Part shown: positions 57,100-64,000 of the stretch, piece by piece
Layout: every line of letters begins with the position of its first letter
How positions within the stretch are numbered: position 1 is the stretch's first letter
Assembly (NCBI GenBank): GCA_947497475.1
Contig: CANMGS010000002.1
Coordinates: forward strand, 806,001-870,000
DNA from: an uncultured Amylibacter sp.
Lineage (GTDB): Bacteria; Pseudomonadota; Alphaproteobacteria; Rhodobacterales; Rhodobacteraceae
DNA length: 64,000 nucleotides
Direction: 5' to 3'
Notes under the pieces: generated by a model
Databases searched by the model: none
What the model was told of the DNA's origin: nothing
The model's input: the letters and a program-made list of their open reading frames with translations, nothing else
Position numbers and translations under genes: made by a program

Positions 57100-59070
57100 C
57101 TACTCCGCTGGAACCGCTTGCATCTTGCGCACACCTGCCGCCACACGGTAACGTCTATCTGTCAGGCTTAAAAGTCCGCCCAAAGCCATGACAATGCTGC
57201 CAATCCATATCCAATTGGCAAATGGTTTTACATAGGTCCGCACAGCCCAACCACCGTTTTGCTGATCTCCCAAAGCAACATACAAATCACGCGTTAAACT
57301 TTGATCAATCGCAGCCTCTGTCGTTGGCATTTGCTGAACAGGATAAAACCGTTTTTCAGGCTGCAGATTGGCAACTTCTCTACCGTCTTTAAATGCCGTG
57401 ATTGCACCGCGATCTACGCTGTAATTTGCGCCATTGTCTTTGGTAACACCGTGGAACACAAACTCGTATCCACCAACTTCAAACCGATCACCCGCATTGG
57501 CAACGCGGATATCCTCGACTTCCCAAGCTGTGATTGCTGAAATTCCAAAAATCGTCAGCCCAAGCCCCGCATGAGCAACCGATTTACCCCAATCAGAGCG
57601 TGGTAAATTACGCAAACGACGCAAATTTTCTGCAACCGTAGCTTTACCAATCTTAGCACGCGACCCAAGTTCAGCAGTTGCACCCATAACCAACCAAGCA
57701 GCCAATGTAATCCCTATAGGCCCCAACATACGTCCACCCGTTTGCATCGTCCAAACCAAGGCCCCCAAGGCCACTGATAGCGCTAATACGCCCCATAACG
57801 GCTGCATAGACTTCTTAAGCTGCGCCCGTTTCCAAGGGATAATTGCGCCAATCGGCAATATCATTGCCAAAGCCACCATAAACGGTGTGAACGCCAAATC
57901 AAAAAATGGCGCACCGATAGACAGTTTCCGCCCTGTTGTGATCTCTGCCACCAAAGGCCAGATCGTTCCGCAAAACACAACAGCCGTCGCAACAACCAAC
58001 AATAAGTTATTGATAACCAAACCAGATTCACGGCTGACTACATTAAACGCAGACGTCGCTTTCATCTGTCCTGCGCGTGCTGCGTAAAGCGTTAACGCAC
58101 CACCAATCGCAACCACAAGGATCGCTAAAATAAACACACCGCGCTCAGGATCATTCGCAAAAGCATGAACAGAAGTAATCACACCAGAACGCACAATGAA
58201 TGTACCTATCAAAGAGAATGAGAATGCGAGGATCGCTAAAAGAATCGTCCAGCTTTTTAGCGTATCGCGTTTTTCCACAACGATTGCCGAGTGTAGCAAT
58301 GCAGCAGAAATCAACCAAGGCATAAAGGATGCGTTTTCTACAGGGTCCCAGAACCACCAACCTCCCCAGCCGAGTTCGTAATACGCCCACCAAGAGCCAA
58401 GGGCGATGCCAATGGTCAGGTTCACCCACGCCAAAAGCGTCCACGGACGCACCCAACGTGCCCAAGCCGCATCAACACGGCCTTCAATTAATGCTGCAAT
58501 AGCAAAACTAAAGCTCATAGAAAGGCCAACATAACCCAAATACAAAAATGGTGGATGGAACGCCAAACCAGGGTCTTGTAGTAATGGATTCAAATCATTG
58601 CCATCAATTGGTGGTACAGCCAGTCGTTCGAACGGATTTGATGTGAAAATCAAGAACGCCAAAAAAGCGACCGAGATCATAGCCTGAACGGACAATACTC
58701 GTGCTTTTAAGCGATCAGGTAAATTACCCCCAAACCAAGCAACCAAAGCACCATAAAGTGTCAGGATTAATATCCATAACAGCATCGATCCTTCGTGGTT
58801 TCCCCAAACACCCGATACTTTGTACAACATGGGTTTAAGCGAATGCGAATTATGCGCAACCAAAGCTACCGAGAAATCGGACGTCACAAAGGCAACTGTC
58901 AGCATAACAAAGGCAAACCCAGTTAACAGAAACTGTGTGATTGCCATTGGAATCCCCGCCGCCATCCAACTGGCTTGGTTACGTTGTGCACCAACCAACG
59001 GGATAACCGACTGTAAAAGCGCTATTACAAACGCCAAAAGCGTTGCGAAATGTCCGAGTTCTGCTGTCAT
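57100..59070 (-). CDS. ccmF: Haem lyase CcmF
   Basis: The inner membrane protein that transfers haem from CcmE to apocytochrome c. At 656 residues it has about 15 membrane helices. Blocks seen are SGVWGNHEGSMLLWI, the tryptophan-rich haem-binding motif GWGGWWFWDPVENASFMPWL and NNLLLVVATAVVFCGTIWPL. It is followed closely by ccmH. It should be cotranscribed with ccmE upstream if the two GTA lysis genes between them are read through; a 66-base gap separates it from the holin gene. Confidence 0.96.
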   Translation of the reverse strand: MTAELGHFATLLAFVIALLQSVIPLVGAQRNQASWMAAGIPMAITQFLLTGFAFVMLTVAFVTSDFSVALVAHNSHSLKPMLYKVSGVWGNHEGSMLLWILILTLYGALVAWFGGNLPDRLKARVLSVQAMISVAFLAFLIFTSNPFERLAVPPIDGNDLNPLLQDPGLAFHPPFLYLGYVGLSMSFSFAIAALIEGRVDAAWARWVRPWTLLAWVNLTIGIALGSWWAYYELGWGGWWFWDPVENASFMPWLISAALLHSAIVVEKRDTLKSWTILLAILAFSFSLIGTFIVRSGVITSVHAFANDPERGVFILAILVVAIGGALTLYAARAGQMKATSAFNVVSRESGLVINNLLLVVATAVVFCGTIWPLVAEITTGRKLSIGAPFFDLAFTPFMVALAMILPIGAIIPWKRAQLKKSMQPLWGVLALSVALGALVWTMQTGGRMLGPIGITLAAWLVMGATAELGSRAKIGKATVAENLRRLRNLPRSDWGKSVAHAGLGLTIFGISAITAWEVEDIRVANAGDRFEVGGYEFVFHGVTKDNGANYSVDRGAITAFKDGREVANLQPEKRFYPVQQMPTTEAAIDQSLTRDLYVALGDQQNGGWAVRTYVKPFANWIWIGSIVMALGGLLSLTDRRYRVAAGVRKMQAVPAE

Positions 59071-59136
59071 AAGGGGACTATAGTTCGTCCATTGGCAGCT
59101 ACAAATGAAATTTACGTAAGTGGACAGACTGCCGCG

Positions 59137-59610
59137 TTAACGGTTCAATCTACGCCATTCATCAAGTGCTGCATTGTCACTAACCTTATCAGTGACAGCA
59201 GAAAAACCTAATGGCTCAATCCTGCGCTGCTGTTTTCGACGACGTGCATGGTGCAATTCACGCGCCCCAAAATAAAATGATACAATTGCTCCCAACAACC
59301 ACCACAATTGATCTGGCACAGTGTCCAACCCCTGCATACGAATTGAAAATGCATAAGGGTCGATCATGGCATATATAAATAACCCAACGGTTCCCAACGC
59401 CAATACCGGCCGTGGTAAACGGTTCAAACCATTGACAAAATCATCAAACTGCCCCCGCGATGCCCCACCAAACTCTGATGCATATTGCCCATGTGCAGCT
59501 TCTAATGCCTTCGTTCGGTTTGATACGAACACCTCTGCTACGCTTTCAACAGCACCGCCCACATGATCGGCTGCTTTGCCAATACCTAATATTTTACCAA
59601 TCACGCCCAT
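59137..59610 (-). CDS. Holin for GTA (gene transfer agent) release
   Basis: A 157-residue protein of the three-helix GTA holin family. A Gly-rich start (MGVIGKILGIGKAADHVGGA) is followed by RPVLALGTVGLFIYAMIDPYAFS and LWWLLGAIVSFYFGARELHHAR, then a basic tail. It permeabilises the inner membrane so that the endolysin can reach the wall. Its start overlaps the endolysin gene by ten bases. In Rhodobacter capsulatus GTA the holin/endolysin pair is also apart from the main capsid cluster. No capsid or terminase gene is in this window. Confidence 0.88.
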   Translation of the reverse strand: MGVIGKILGIGKAADHVGGAVESVAEVFVSNRTKALEAAHGQYASEFGGASRGQFDDFVNGLNRLPRPVLALGTVGLFIYAMIDPYAFSIRMQGLDTVPDQLWWLLGAIVSFYFGARELHHARRRKQQRRIEPLGFSAVTDKVSDNAALDEWRRLNR

Positions 59611-60212
59611 TGTGCTGTCCTTTCTAAATGCTCTGCTTGTGTCAAATGAAACCGTTCTGCAATGAACTCTTCGGCGCGCCTAATCCAACCGCCTTTACTC
59701 CCATCGCGACGGCGCGCATATTTTCGTGACTTAGGACGTTTATCCGCCAACCGATAATAAAAGTTACGCCGTTCAATCCCATAAGCATCCACCAAATGAT
59801 CGGGTGCTTTATGCCACACACGATCAACAGCAGCCAAAGTAACGGGCCCTAAGGCTCCATCATCCGCAACGGTTTCACCAAAAGCATTCAGCAACCGCTG
59901 CAACACTTTAATGGCAGCACCACCTGCATTCACCTGCAAGTCAAACACACTGGCCTGCAACGCATCTGGTAATTGATCAATCTTTGGTTTGTGAAAATAA
60001 TGTTTCTTAAAGATATCAACCGCTTGTTGAACGCTTAACATCTTCACATCTTGCTCATTCACATGACCGTCGCGGTTTAAATCCAACCCCAAACGACGCA
60101 TGGTATGAATGGTAACACCGTATTTCGTTGCACCACCTGGATCATCAGGATCATTTACAAAACCGCCTTCACGGCGGACAATTTCTGCGGCAATCGTATC
60201 AACACTATCCAT
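59601..60212 (-). CDS. GTA endolysin, N-acetylmuramidase (GH108 family)
   Basis: A 203-residue peptidoglycan hydrolase that lyses the cell to release GTA particles. The catalytic Glu is in IVRREGGFVNDPDDPGGATKYG, a GH108 signature (cited here only by its key part EGGF). The C-terminal peptidoglycan-binding part includes LQRLLNAFGETVADDGALGP. A LDLNRDGHVNEQDVKML stretch resembles a calcium-binding loop. There is no signal peptide, so it needs the holin. It overlaps the holin gene by ten bases and lies 58 bases after ccmE on the same strand. Confidence 0.9.
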   Translation of the reverse strand: MDSVDTIAAEIVRREGGFVNDPDDPGGATKYGVTIHTMRRLGLDLNRDGHVNEQDVKMLSVQQAVDIFKKHYFHKPKIDQLPDALQASVFDLQVNAGGAAIKVLQRLLNAFGETVADDGALGPVTLAAVDRVWHKAPDHLVDAYGIERRNFYYRLADKRPKSRKYARRRDGSKGGWIRRAEEFIAERFHLTQAEHLERTAQWA

Positions 60213-60270
60213 AATCTTACCCCACTTCTAAACATAGAATAAGACTTCGATAAAATGCTTACGGATTGAT

Positions 60271-60714
60271 TTACTCAGCGTTCTCTTTGAAAACACCTTG
60301 TTCTTTTAAGGCGTCTGCAACTTCTTTTGGCAGATAGTTTTCATCGTGCTTAGCTAAAATCTCACGCGCTTCAAATGTACCCGCGATCAATTTTCCAGTT
60401 CCGATCATACCAGTACCTTCACTGAACAGATCAGGCAGAATTCCTGTAAACGTTACAGGAATAGACGCACCACCATCGGTCACAACAAAACTTGCATTCT
60501 CGCCATTACGCACCAAACTGCCCTCTTCCACCAATCCACCAATACGAAAGGTTTCCGTTTCAGGCGGCGTGTTTTCTACAACCTGACTTGGACTGCGGAA
60601 AAACTCGATACCATCCTTGGCGGCATAACCGATTAAAGCTGTAGCAATCGCCAAAAAAACAAAGCCGATGATAATCAGCTGAATACGACGTTTTTTCTTA
60701 AGCCCAACCGCCAT
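60271..60714 (-). CDS. ccmE: Cytochrome c maturation haem chaperone CcmE
   Basis: Carries haem covalently through the periplasm to CcmF. A basic start (VGLKKKRRIQ) and one membrane anchor (about residues 12-30) are followed by an OB-fold. The haem-binding His is in AKHDENYLPKE with the conserved Tyr. At 147 residues it has normal length. Its start overlaps the argC stop by one base. It is split from ccmF and ccmH by the GTA holin and endolysin genes. Confidence 0.95.
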   Translation of the reverse strand: MAVGLKKKRRIQLIIIGFVFLAIATALIGYAAKDGIEFFRSPSQVVENTPPETETFRIGGLVEEGSLVRNGENASFVVTDGGASIPVTFTGILPDLFSEGTGMIGTGKLIAGTFEAREILAKHDENYLPKEVADALKEQGVFKENAE

Positions 60715-61748
60715 TATGGAAATACAGGAGCAAGCTCCAGCCCCATTGCTTCAGGCAAACCCAACATCAAATTGGCATTTTGTAATGCTTGACCAGAGGA
60801 TCCCTTGGTTAAGTTGTCCAAAGCGGCAATCACCATCGCGCGACCCAAAATACGATCAGACGTCACACCGATATGACAATAATTCGAACCACGTACATGA
60901 CGTGTGCTTGGCGCCTCACCAAATGGCAGCATCTCAATGAATGGCTCATCTGCATAAGCAGCTGACAATGCATCATAAATAGCCTGCGCATCGCCCTTTA
61001 CATAAACATTCGCAATGATCCCACGGTTTGCAGGCAGCAATGTTGGCGTAAACTGAACTTTCACAGGGCGCCCAGCGATCGCACTGAATTCCTGATCAAA
61101 CTCTGCCAAATGGCGGTGTGTACCTCCAATTGCATAAGGATGCGCCCCTTCAGACAATTCCGCATGTAACAGGTTCTCTTTCAATGCACGTCCAGCACCG
61201 CTGACACCAGTTTTCAGATCAATGATAATCTCATCCAGATCAATCACATCCGCCGCAATCAAAGGACGCAACGCATATTGACCAGTCGCTGCATTACAAC
61301 CTGTGCCCGCCACCAAACGCGCAGCCTTGATATCATCACGGTAAAATTCTGTCAGACCATAAACTGCCTCTGCCTGACACTCTAACGCATCATGCTGACC
61401 ACCATACCATTTGGCGTATTCCTCTGGATCACGCAGTCTGAAATCTGCTGATAAATCAACGACTTTCAATGTCTTTGGCAGCGCAGAAATCACCTTTTGA
61501 CTGGTCGCATGCGGCAATGCACAGAAACACAAATCCACATCCGCAAAATCAACCTCGTCGATTTTCACCAAAGACGGCAAATCTAAGTGGCGCAAATGCG
61601 GGAACACTGCCCCCATTTCCAAACCAGCTTTACGTTCAGCTGTCAGCGCAACAATACGCATCATAGGATGTGTCGCAATCAAGCGCACCAATTCAGCGCC
61701 AGTATAGCCAGAAGCCCCTAGGATCGCGATGTTTTTTGGTGCAGACAT
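60714..61748 (-). CDS. argC: N-acetyl-gamma-glutamyl-phosphate reductase
   Basis: Third step of arginine synthesis. The NADP site is [21 protein letters not shown], the catalytic Cys is in [18 protein letters not shown] and the His in [18 protein letters not shown]. At 344 residues it is full length. GGAGAATT precedes the start. It overlaps ccmE by one base, so the argC promoter probably drives ccmE as well. Confidence 0.96.
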   Translation of the reverse strand: MSAPKNIAILGASGYTGAELVRLIATHPMMRIVALTAERKAGLEMGAVFPHLRHLDLPSLVKIDEVDFADVDLCFCALPHATSQKVISALPKTLKVVDLSADFRLRDPEEYAKWYGGQHDALECQAEAVYGLTEFYRDDIKAARLVAGTGCNAATGQYALRPLIAADVIDLDEIIIDLKTGVSGAGRALKENLLHAELSEGAHPYAIGGTHRHLAEFDQEFSAIAGRPVKVQFTPTLLPANRGIIANVYVKGDAQAIYDALSAAYADEPFIEMLPFGEAPSTRHVRGSNYCHIGVTSDRILGRAMVIAALDNLTKGSSGQALQNANLMLGLPEAMGLELAPVFP

Positions 61749-61801
61749 GATAATTCTCCTTAAGTCAGTAGTGACTTAAGAGATTAATTTACAAATGACA
61801 A

Positions 61802-62614
61802 TCAGGCTGCTTCAAATCGTAGCGACTTTGACAAGAACCGTGTCGCCGCATCACTAACCGCTTGAGGGTCCCCAGTCGTTAGAAAACGCCCTGTCTTGTC
61901 TTCTCCAATCATATCAGGATGGCGTTTCAGGTAATCTTCCAAAGACGCTGCAACGATATTCGCTTGCGAAAACACTTTCACGTCATCACCCAAGGCACTT
62001 TGGAAAATATGCTCCAAAATCGGATAATGCGTACAGCCAAGGATCGCCGATTGCGGGTTCGGCATACGGCGTTTCAATGCTGTGACATGACTGCGCACCA
62101 TCGCTTCGGCCAGCTCCAAATCATTGTCCTCCAATGCATCAACTAAGCCAGCACAGGGTTGCGCCTCTACATCCACACCAACAGCGCGAAACGCTAATTC
62201 ACGCTGAAACGCACGACTGGCAACAGTTGCAGGTGTCGCAAACAACGCCACTTGTTTCACAGCAACCTCGCGCGGCGCAGAATTATCCCCCCAATCCCGT
62301 TCTGTTAATGCTTCGATCAATGGAACAAAAACCCCAAGCACGCGCTTATCCCTAGGCACCCACTCTTCTTGCATACGCCGACAAGCCACAGCCGTTGCCG
62401 TGTTACAGGCTAGGATCGCAAGGTTACATCCTTCGTCCCATAAACGCTCCACGCTTTTACAAGTCAGATTATAAATATCATCCGCATCACGCACACCGTA
62501 TGGCGCATGCATATTGTCCCCAATATAGGAAAGGTTCAGATCGGGCATCCGCTCTTGAATGCCTCGGTAAACCGTCAGTCCACCTAAACCACTATCGAAA
62601 ACACCTACGGGCAT
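61802..62614 (-). CDS. murI: Glutamate racemase
   Basis: Makes D-glutamate for peptidoglycan. The two catalytic Cys are in [18 protein letters not shown] and [14 protein letters not shown], and [16 protein letters not shown] is the start signature. At 270 residues it has normal length. A 53-base gap separates it from argC on the same strand. Its upstream region is unusually AT-rich with several -10-like words. Confidence 0.95.
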   Translation of the reverse strand: MPVGVFDSGLGGLTVYRGIQERMPDLNLSYIGDNMHAPYGVRDADDIYNLTCKSVERLWDEGCNLAILACNTATAVACRRMQEEWVPRDKRVLGVFVPLIEALTERDWGDNSAPREVAVKQVALFATPATVASRAFQRELAFRAVGVDVEAQPCAGLVDALEDNDLELAEAMVRSHVTALKRRMPNPQSAILGCTHYPILEHIFQSALGDDVKVFSQANIVAASLEDYLKRHPDMIGEDKTGRFLTTGDPQAVSDAATRFLSKSLRFEAA

Positions 62615-62871
62615 ATTTTATCCTAACTCACGAGTTCTCTCACCTTTAGAAGCAATACAAGATAGAAGTCTAGTAGTGATTTTCACCGTTAATTCGCGTA
62701 ATACAGAAAGTAAATTTTAATATAATATCAATTAAAACCATAAATTCGAATAATATTCTAATTTTATTATTTTTATTAAGTTTTATTCTAAGCCACAGTT
62801 AAGCATTCGAAGCATACACTCTGCACCAAAGTCATTGATAATGAAAGGCAGCGGCGTTTTGTCATTCCCAA
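62615..62871. other. AT-rich gene-free gap between rpsI and murI
   Basis: No coding frame is supported. The part from about 62690 to 62790 is almost all A and T, with stretches such as TAATATAATATCAATTAAAA, and should hold the murI promoter on the minus strand (several TATAAT-like words, none with a definite -35 box). Confidence 0.6.
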
Positions 62872-62904
62872 AAAGTAAAAAGGCCAGCGAAACGCCAGCC
62901 TTTT
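62872..62904 (-). terminator. Rho-independent terminator after rpsI
   Basis: On the minus strand AAAAGGCTGGCG pairs with CGCTGGCCTTTT across TTT and is followed by Ts. Two pairs are G-U only in minus-strand RNA, which fixes the direction. It lies 22 bases after the rpsI stop. Confidence 0.78.
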
Positions 62905-62926
62905 CGAAATTCGTATAGTGTAAAGC

Positions 62927-63421
62927 TTAACGCTTTGAGAACTGGAAGCTACGACGCGCTTTGCGGCGACCGTATTTCTTACGTTCAACAACACGTGCGT
63001 CACGTGTTAGGAAGCCAGCAGCTTTCAATGCACCACGCAATGATGGTTCATAAAGTTGCAATGCTTTTGAAATACCGTGCTTAACCGCACCAGCTTGGCC
63101 TGACAGACCGCCACCTTTTACAGTTGCCATCACGTCGAATTCGCCTTCAACGCCAGCAACTTCGAAAGGCTGTGCTAGAACCATTTGCAACACTGGGCGT
63201 GCAAAATAAACAGCTTGGTCACGACCGTTTACGACCACTTTACCTGAACCAGGTTTGATCCAAACACGTGCAACAGCGTCTTTACGTTTACCAGTTGCGT
63301 ATGAACGGCCCAATTCGTCACGAACTGGCTCACGTGTTACTGCAGCTGCAACAGCTTCTGCGGCTGTAACTTCGCCAACGGCTTCTTTCAAGTCGTCCAA
63401 TGATTTGATGTCGTCGCTCAT
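62927..63421 (-). CDS. rpsI: 30S ribosomal protein S9
   Basis: A small-subunit protein whose C-terminal tail reaches the P-site tRNA. Visible are [56 protein letters not shown] and the [17 protein letters not shown] tail. A 35-residue N-terminal extension ([20 protein letters not shown]) is usual in alphaproteobacteria. Its start overlaps the rplM stop by four bases, the standard rplM-rpsI operon. Confidence 0.97.
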   Translation of the reverse strand: MSDDIKSLDDLKEAVGEVTAAEAVAAAVTREPVRDELGRSYATGKRKDAVARVWIKPGSGKVVVNGRDQAVYFARPVLQMVLAQPFEVAGVEGEFDVMATVKGGGLSGQAGAVKHGISKALQLYEPSLRGALKAAGFLTRDARVVERKKYGRRKARRSFQFSKR

Positions 63422-63885
63422 GATTGGCTCCGTGTGTTTTTAGGGTTCATAGCTTTTACGTCTAGAACTTCTGGGTTTTGTGCCTCATGTGGGTGCTCTG
63501 CACCTGCATAGATGCGTAGGTTACGCATTTGCTCACGTGACAATGGACCGCCTGGCAACATACGTTGTACGGCTTTTTCCAATAGGCGCTCTGGGAATTG
63601 ACCTTCCAAGATTTGGCCAGCAGTGCGGGATTTGATCCCACCTGGGTAACCAGTGTGCCAGTAGTGAATTTTGTCTGTACGTTTTTTACCTGTCATCTGC
63701 ACTTTATCTGCATTGATAACAATAACGTTGTCGCCCATATCCATTGAAGGCGTGAACGAAGGCTTGTGCTTACCGCGCAAGCGCATTGCGATGATTGATG
63801 CCAAACGACCAAGTACAACGCCTTCAGCGTCGATGATAAGCCATTTTTTCTCAATATCAGCAGGAGTAGCTGAAAAAGTTTTCAT
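63418..63885 (-). CDS. rplM: 50S ribosomal protein L13
   Basis: A large-subunit assembly protein of 155 residues. Blocks are [72 protein letters not shown] and the GMLP-type segment [13 protein letters not shown]. It is first in the rplM-rpsI operon, with a promoter recognised about 55-80 bases upstream. Confidence 0.97.
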   Translation of the reverse strand: MKTFSATPADIEKKWLIIDAEGVVLGRLASIIAMRLRGKHKPSFTPSMDMGDNVIVINADKVQMTGKKRTDKIHYWHTGYPGGIKSRTAGQILEGQFPERLLEKAVQRMLPGGPLSREQMRNLRIYAGAEHPHEAQNPEVLDVKAMNPKNTRSQS

Positions 63886-63938
63886 TGTTTTCTTCCCATA
63901 GGGTTGATGGCACGGGATGTGCCGAAACTGATATGGGG

Positions 63939-63966
63939 GTTCTAAGGGTTTATGAGGCTAAGTCAA
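63939..63966 (-). promoter_or_regulatory. Probable rplM-rpsI promoter
   Basis: On the minus strand TTGACT (63966-63961) and TAGAAC (63944-63939) are separated by 16 bases, a good housekeeping promoter. The start codon is about 54 bases downstream of the -10 box, leaving a leader long enough for L13-type autoregulation, though none is evident. Confidence 0.6.
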
Positions 63967-64000
63967 CACAGATGAAACCGTATTTATTCATTAAAAACAA

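Noticed and set aside
60213-60245. CtrA-like site ahead of the GTA endolysin (TTAG-N7-GTAA on the minus strand)
   Set aside because: Both half sites differ from TTAA; too degenerate in AT-leaning DNA to claim.

Overview
The window is a chromosome segment from a marine alphaproteobacterium of the order Rhodobacterales (Roseobacter group). The evidence is the gene content and order: rne beside an AMIN-domain amidase, aat followed on the other strand by DUF2155/mlaD/NDUFA12, trpGDC-moaC-moeA-lexA-comEC-gltX-gltA, argC-ccmE next to gene-transfer-agent (GTA) lysis genes, DUF1194, and the DMSP lyase gene dddP. The DNA looks AT-leaning for this group (judged by eye, not counted), which together with dddP and its transporter suggests an Amylibacter-like lineage; that placement is inference. 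No insertion sequence, integrase, CRISPR array or rRNA gene was seen. There is one tRNA, tRNA-Leu(UAG).

Layout. 1-2000: envelope genes on the minus strand (start of a class A penicillin-binding protein, cell-division amidase), divergent from RNase E with a long leader. 2016-9614: rne, an M48 protease with TPR repeats, a DsbA-like oxidoreductase, accB-accC and aat. 9572-16362: minus-strand housekeeping (DUF2155, mlaD, NDUFA12-like, clpX, clpP, tig, an unknown protein), with a FadL-type porin on the plus strand. 16445-21508: tRNA-Leu, nnr (metabolite repair), glnB-glnA (nitrogen) and a methyltransferase. 21660-30011: a hybrid histidine kinase, then a betaine-type ABC transporter, a DUF4345 membrane protein, the DMSP lyase DddP and a hydrolase-OsmC fusion. 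This block most likely imports and cleaves dimethylsulfoniopropionate. 30096-38778: parE, a run of poorly known secreted proteins and lipoproteins, an Ldh-family dehydrogenase and an ABC-F protein. 38951-49533: a PpiD-like chaperone with trpE, an unknown protein, a divergent polysaccharide deacetylase, then trpGDC-moaC-moeA and lexA with a clear SOS promoter. 49530-54499: comEC, gltX and gltA. 54572-62614 (minus): OYE-family oxidoreductase, PaaG-like hydratase/isomerase, ccmH, ccmF, GTA holin and endolysin, ccmE, argC and murI. 62927-63885 (minus): rpsI and rplM.

Most of the window is ordinary core genome. The most interesting parts are: the transporter-dddP block with a palindrome on its promoter; two helically phased 11-bp direct-repeat arrays, PhoB/OmpR-like in geometry, in front of poorly characterised genes; a candidate minus-strand small RNA after the DUF1194 gene; a possible upstream reading frame and hairpin in the rne leader; GTA lysis genes set between cytochrome c maturation genes; and a four-fold 105-bp repeat in the RNase E tail. 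All motif calls were made by reading the sequence, without database searches.
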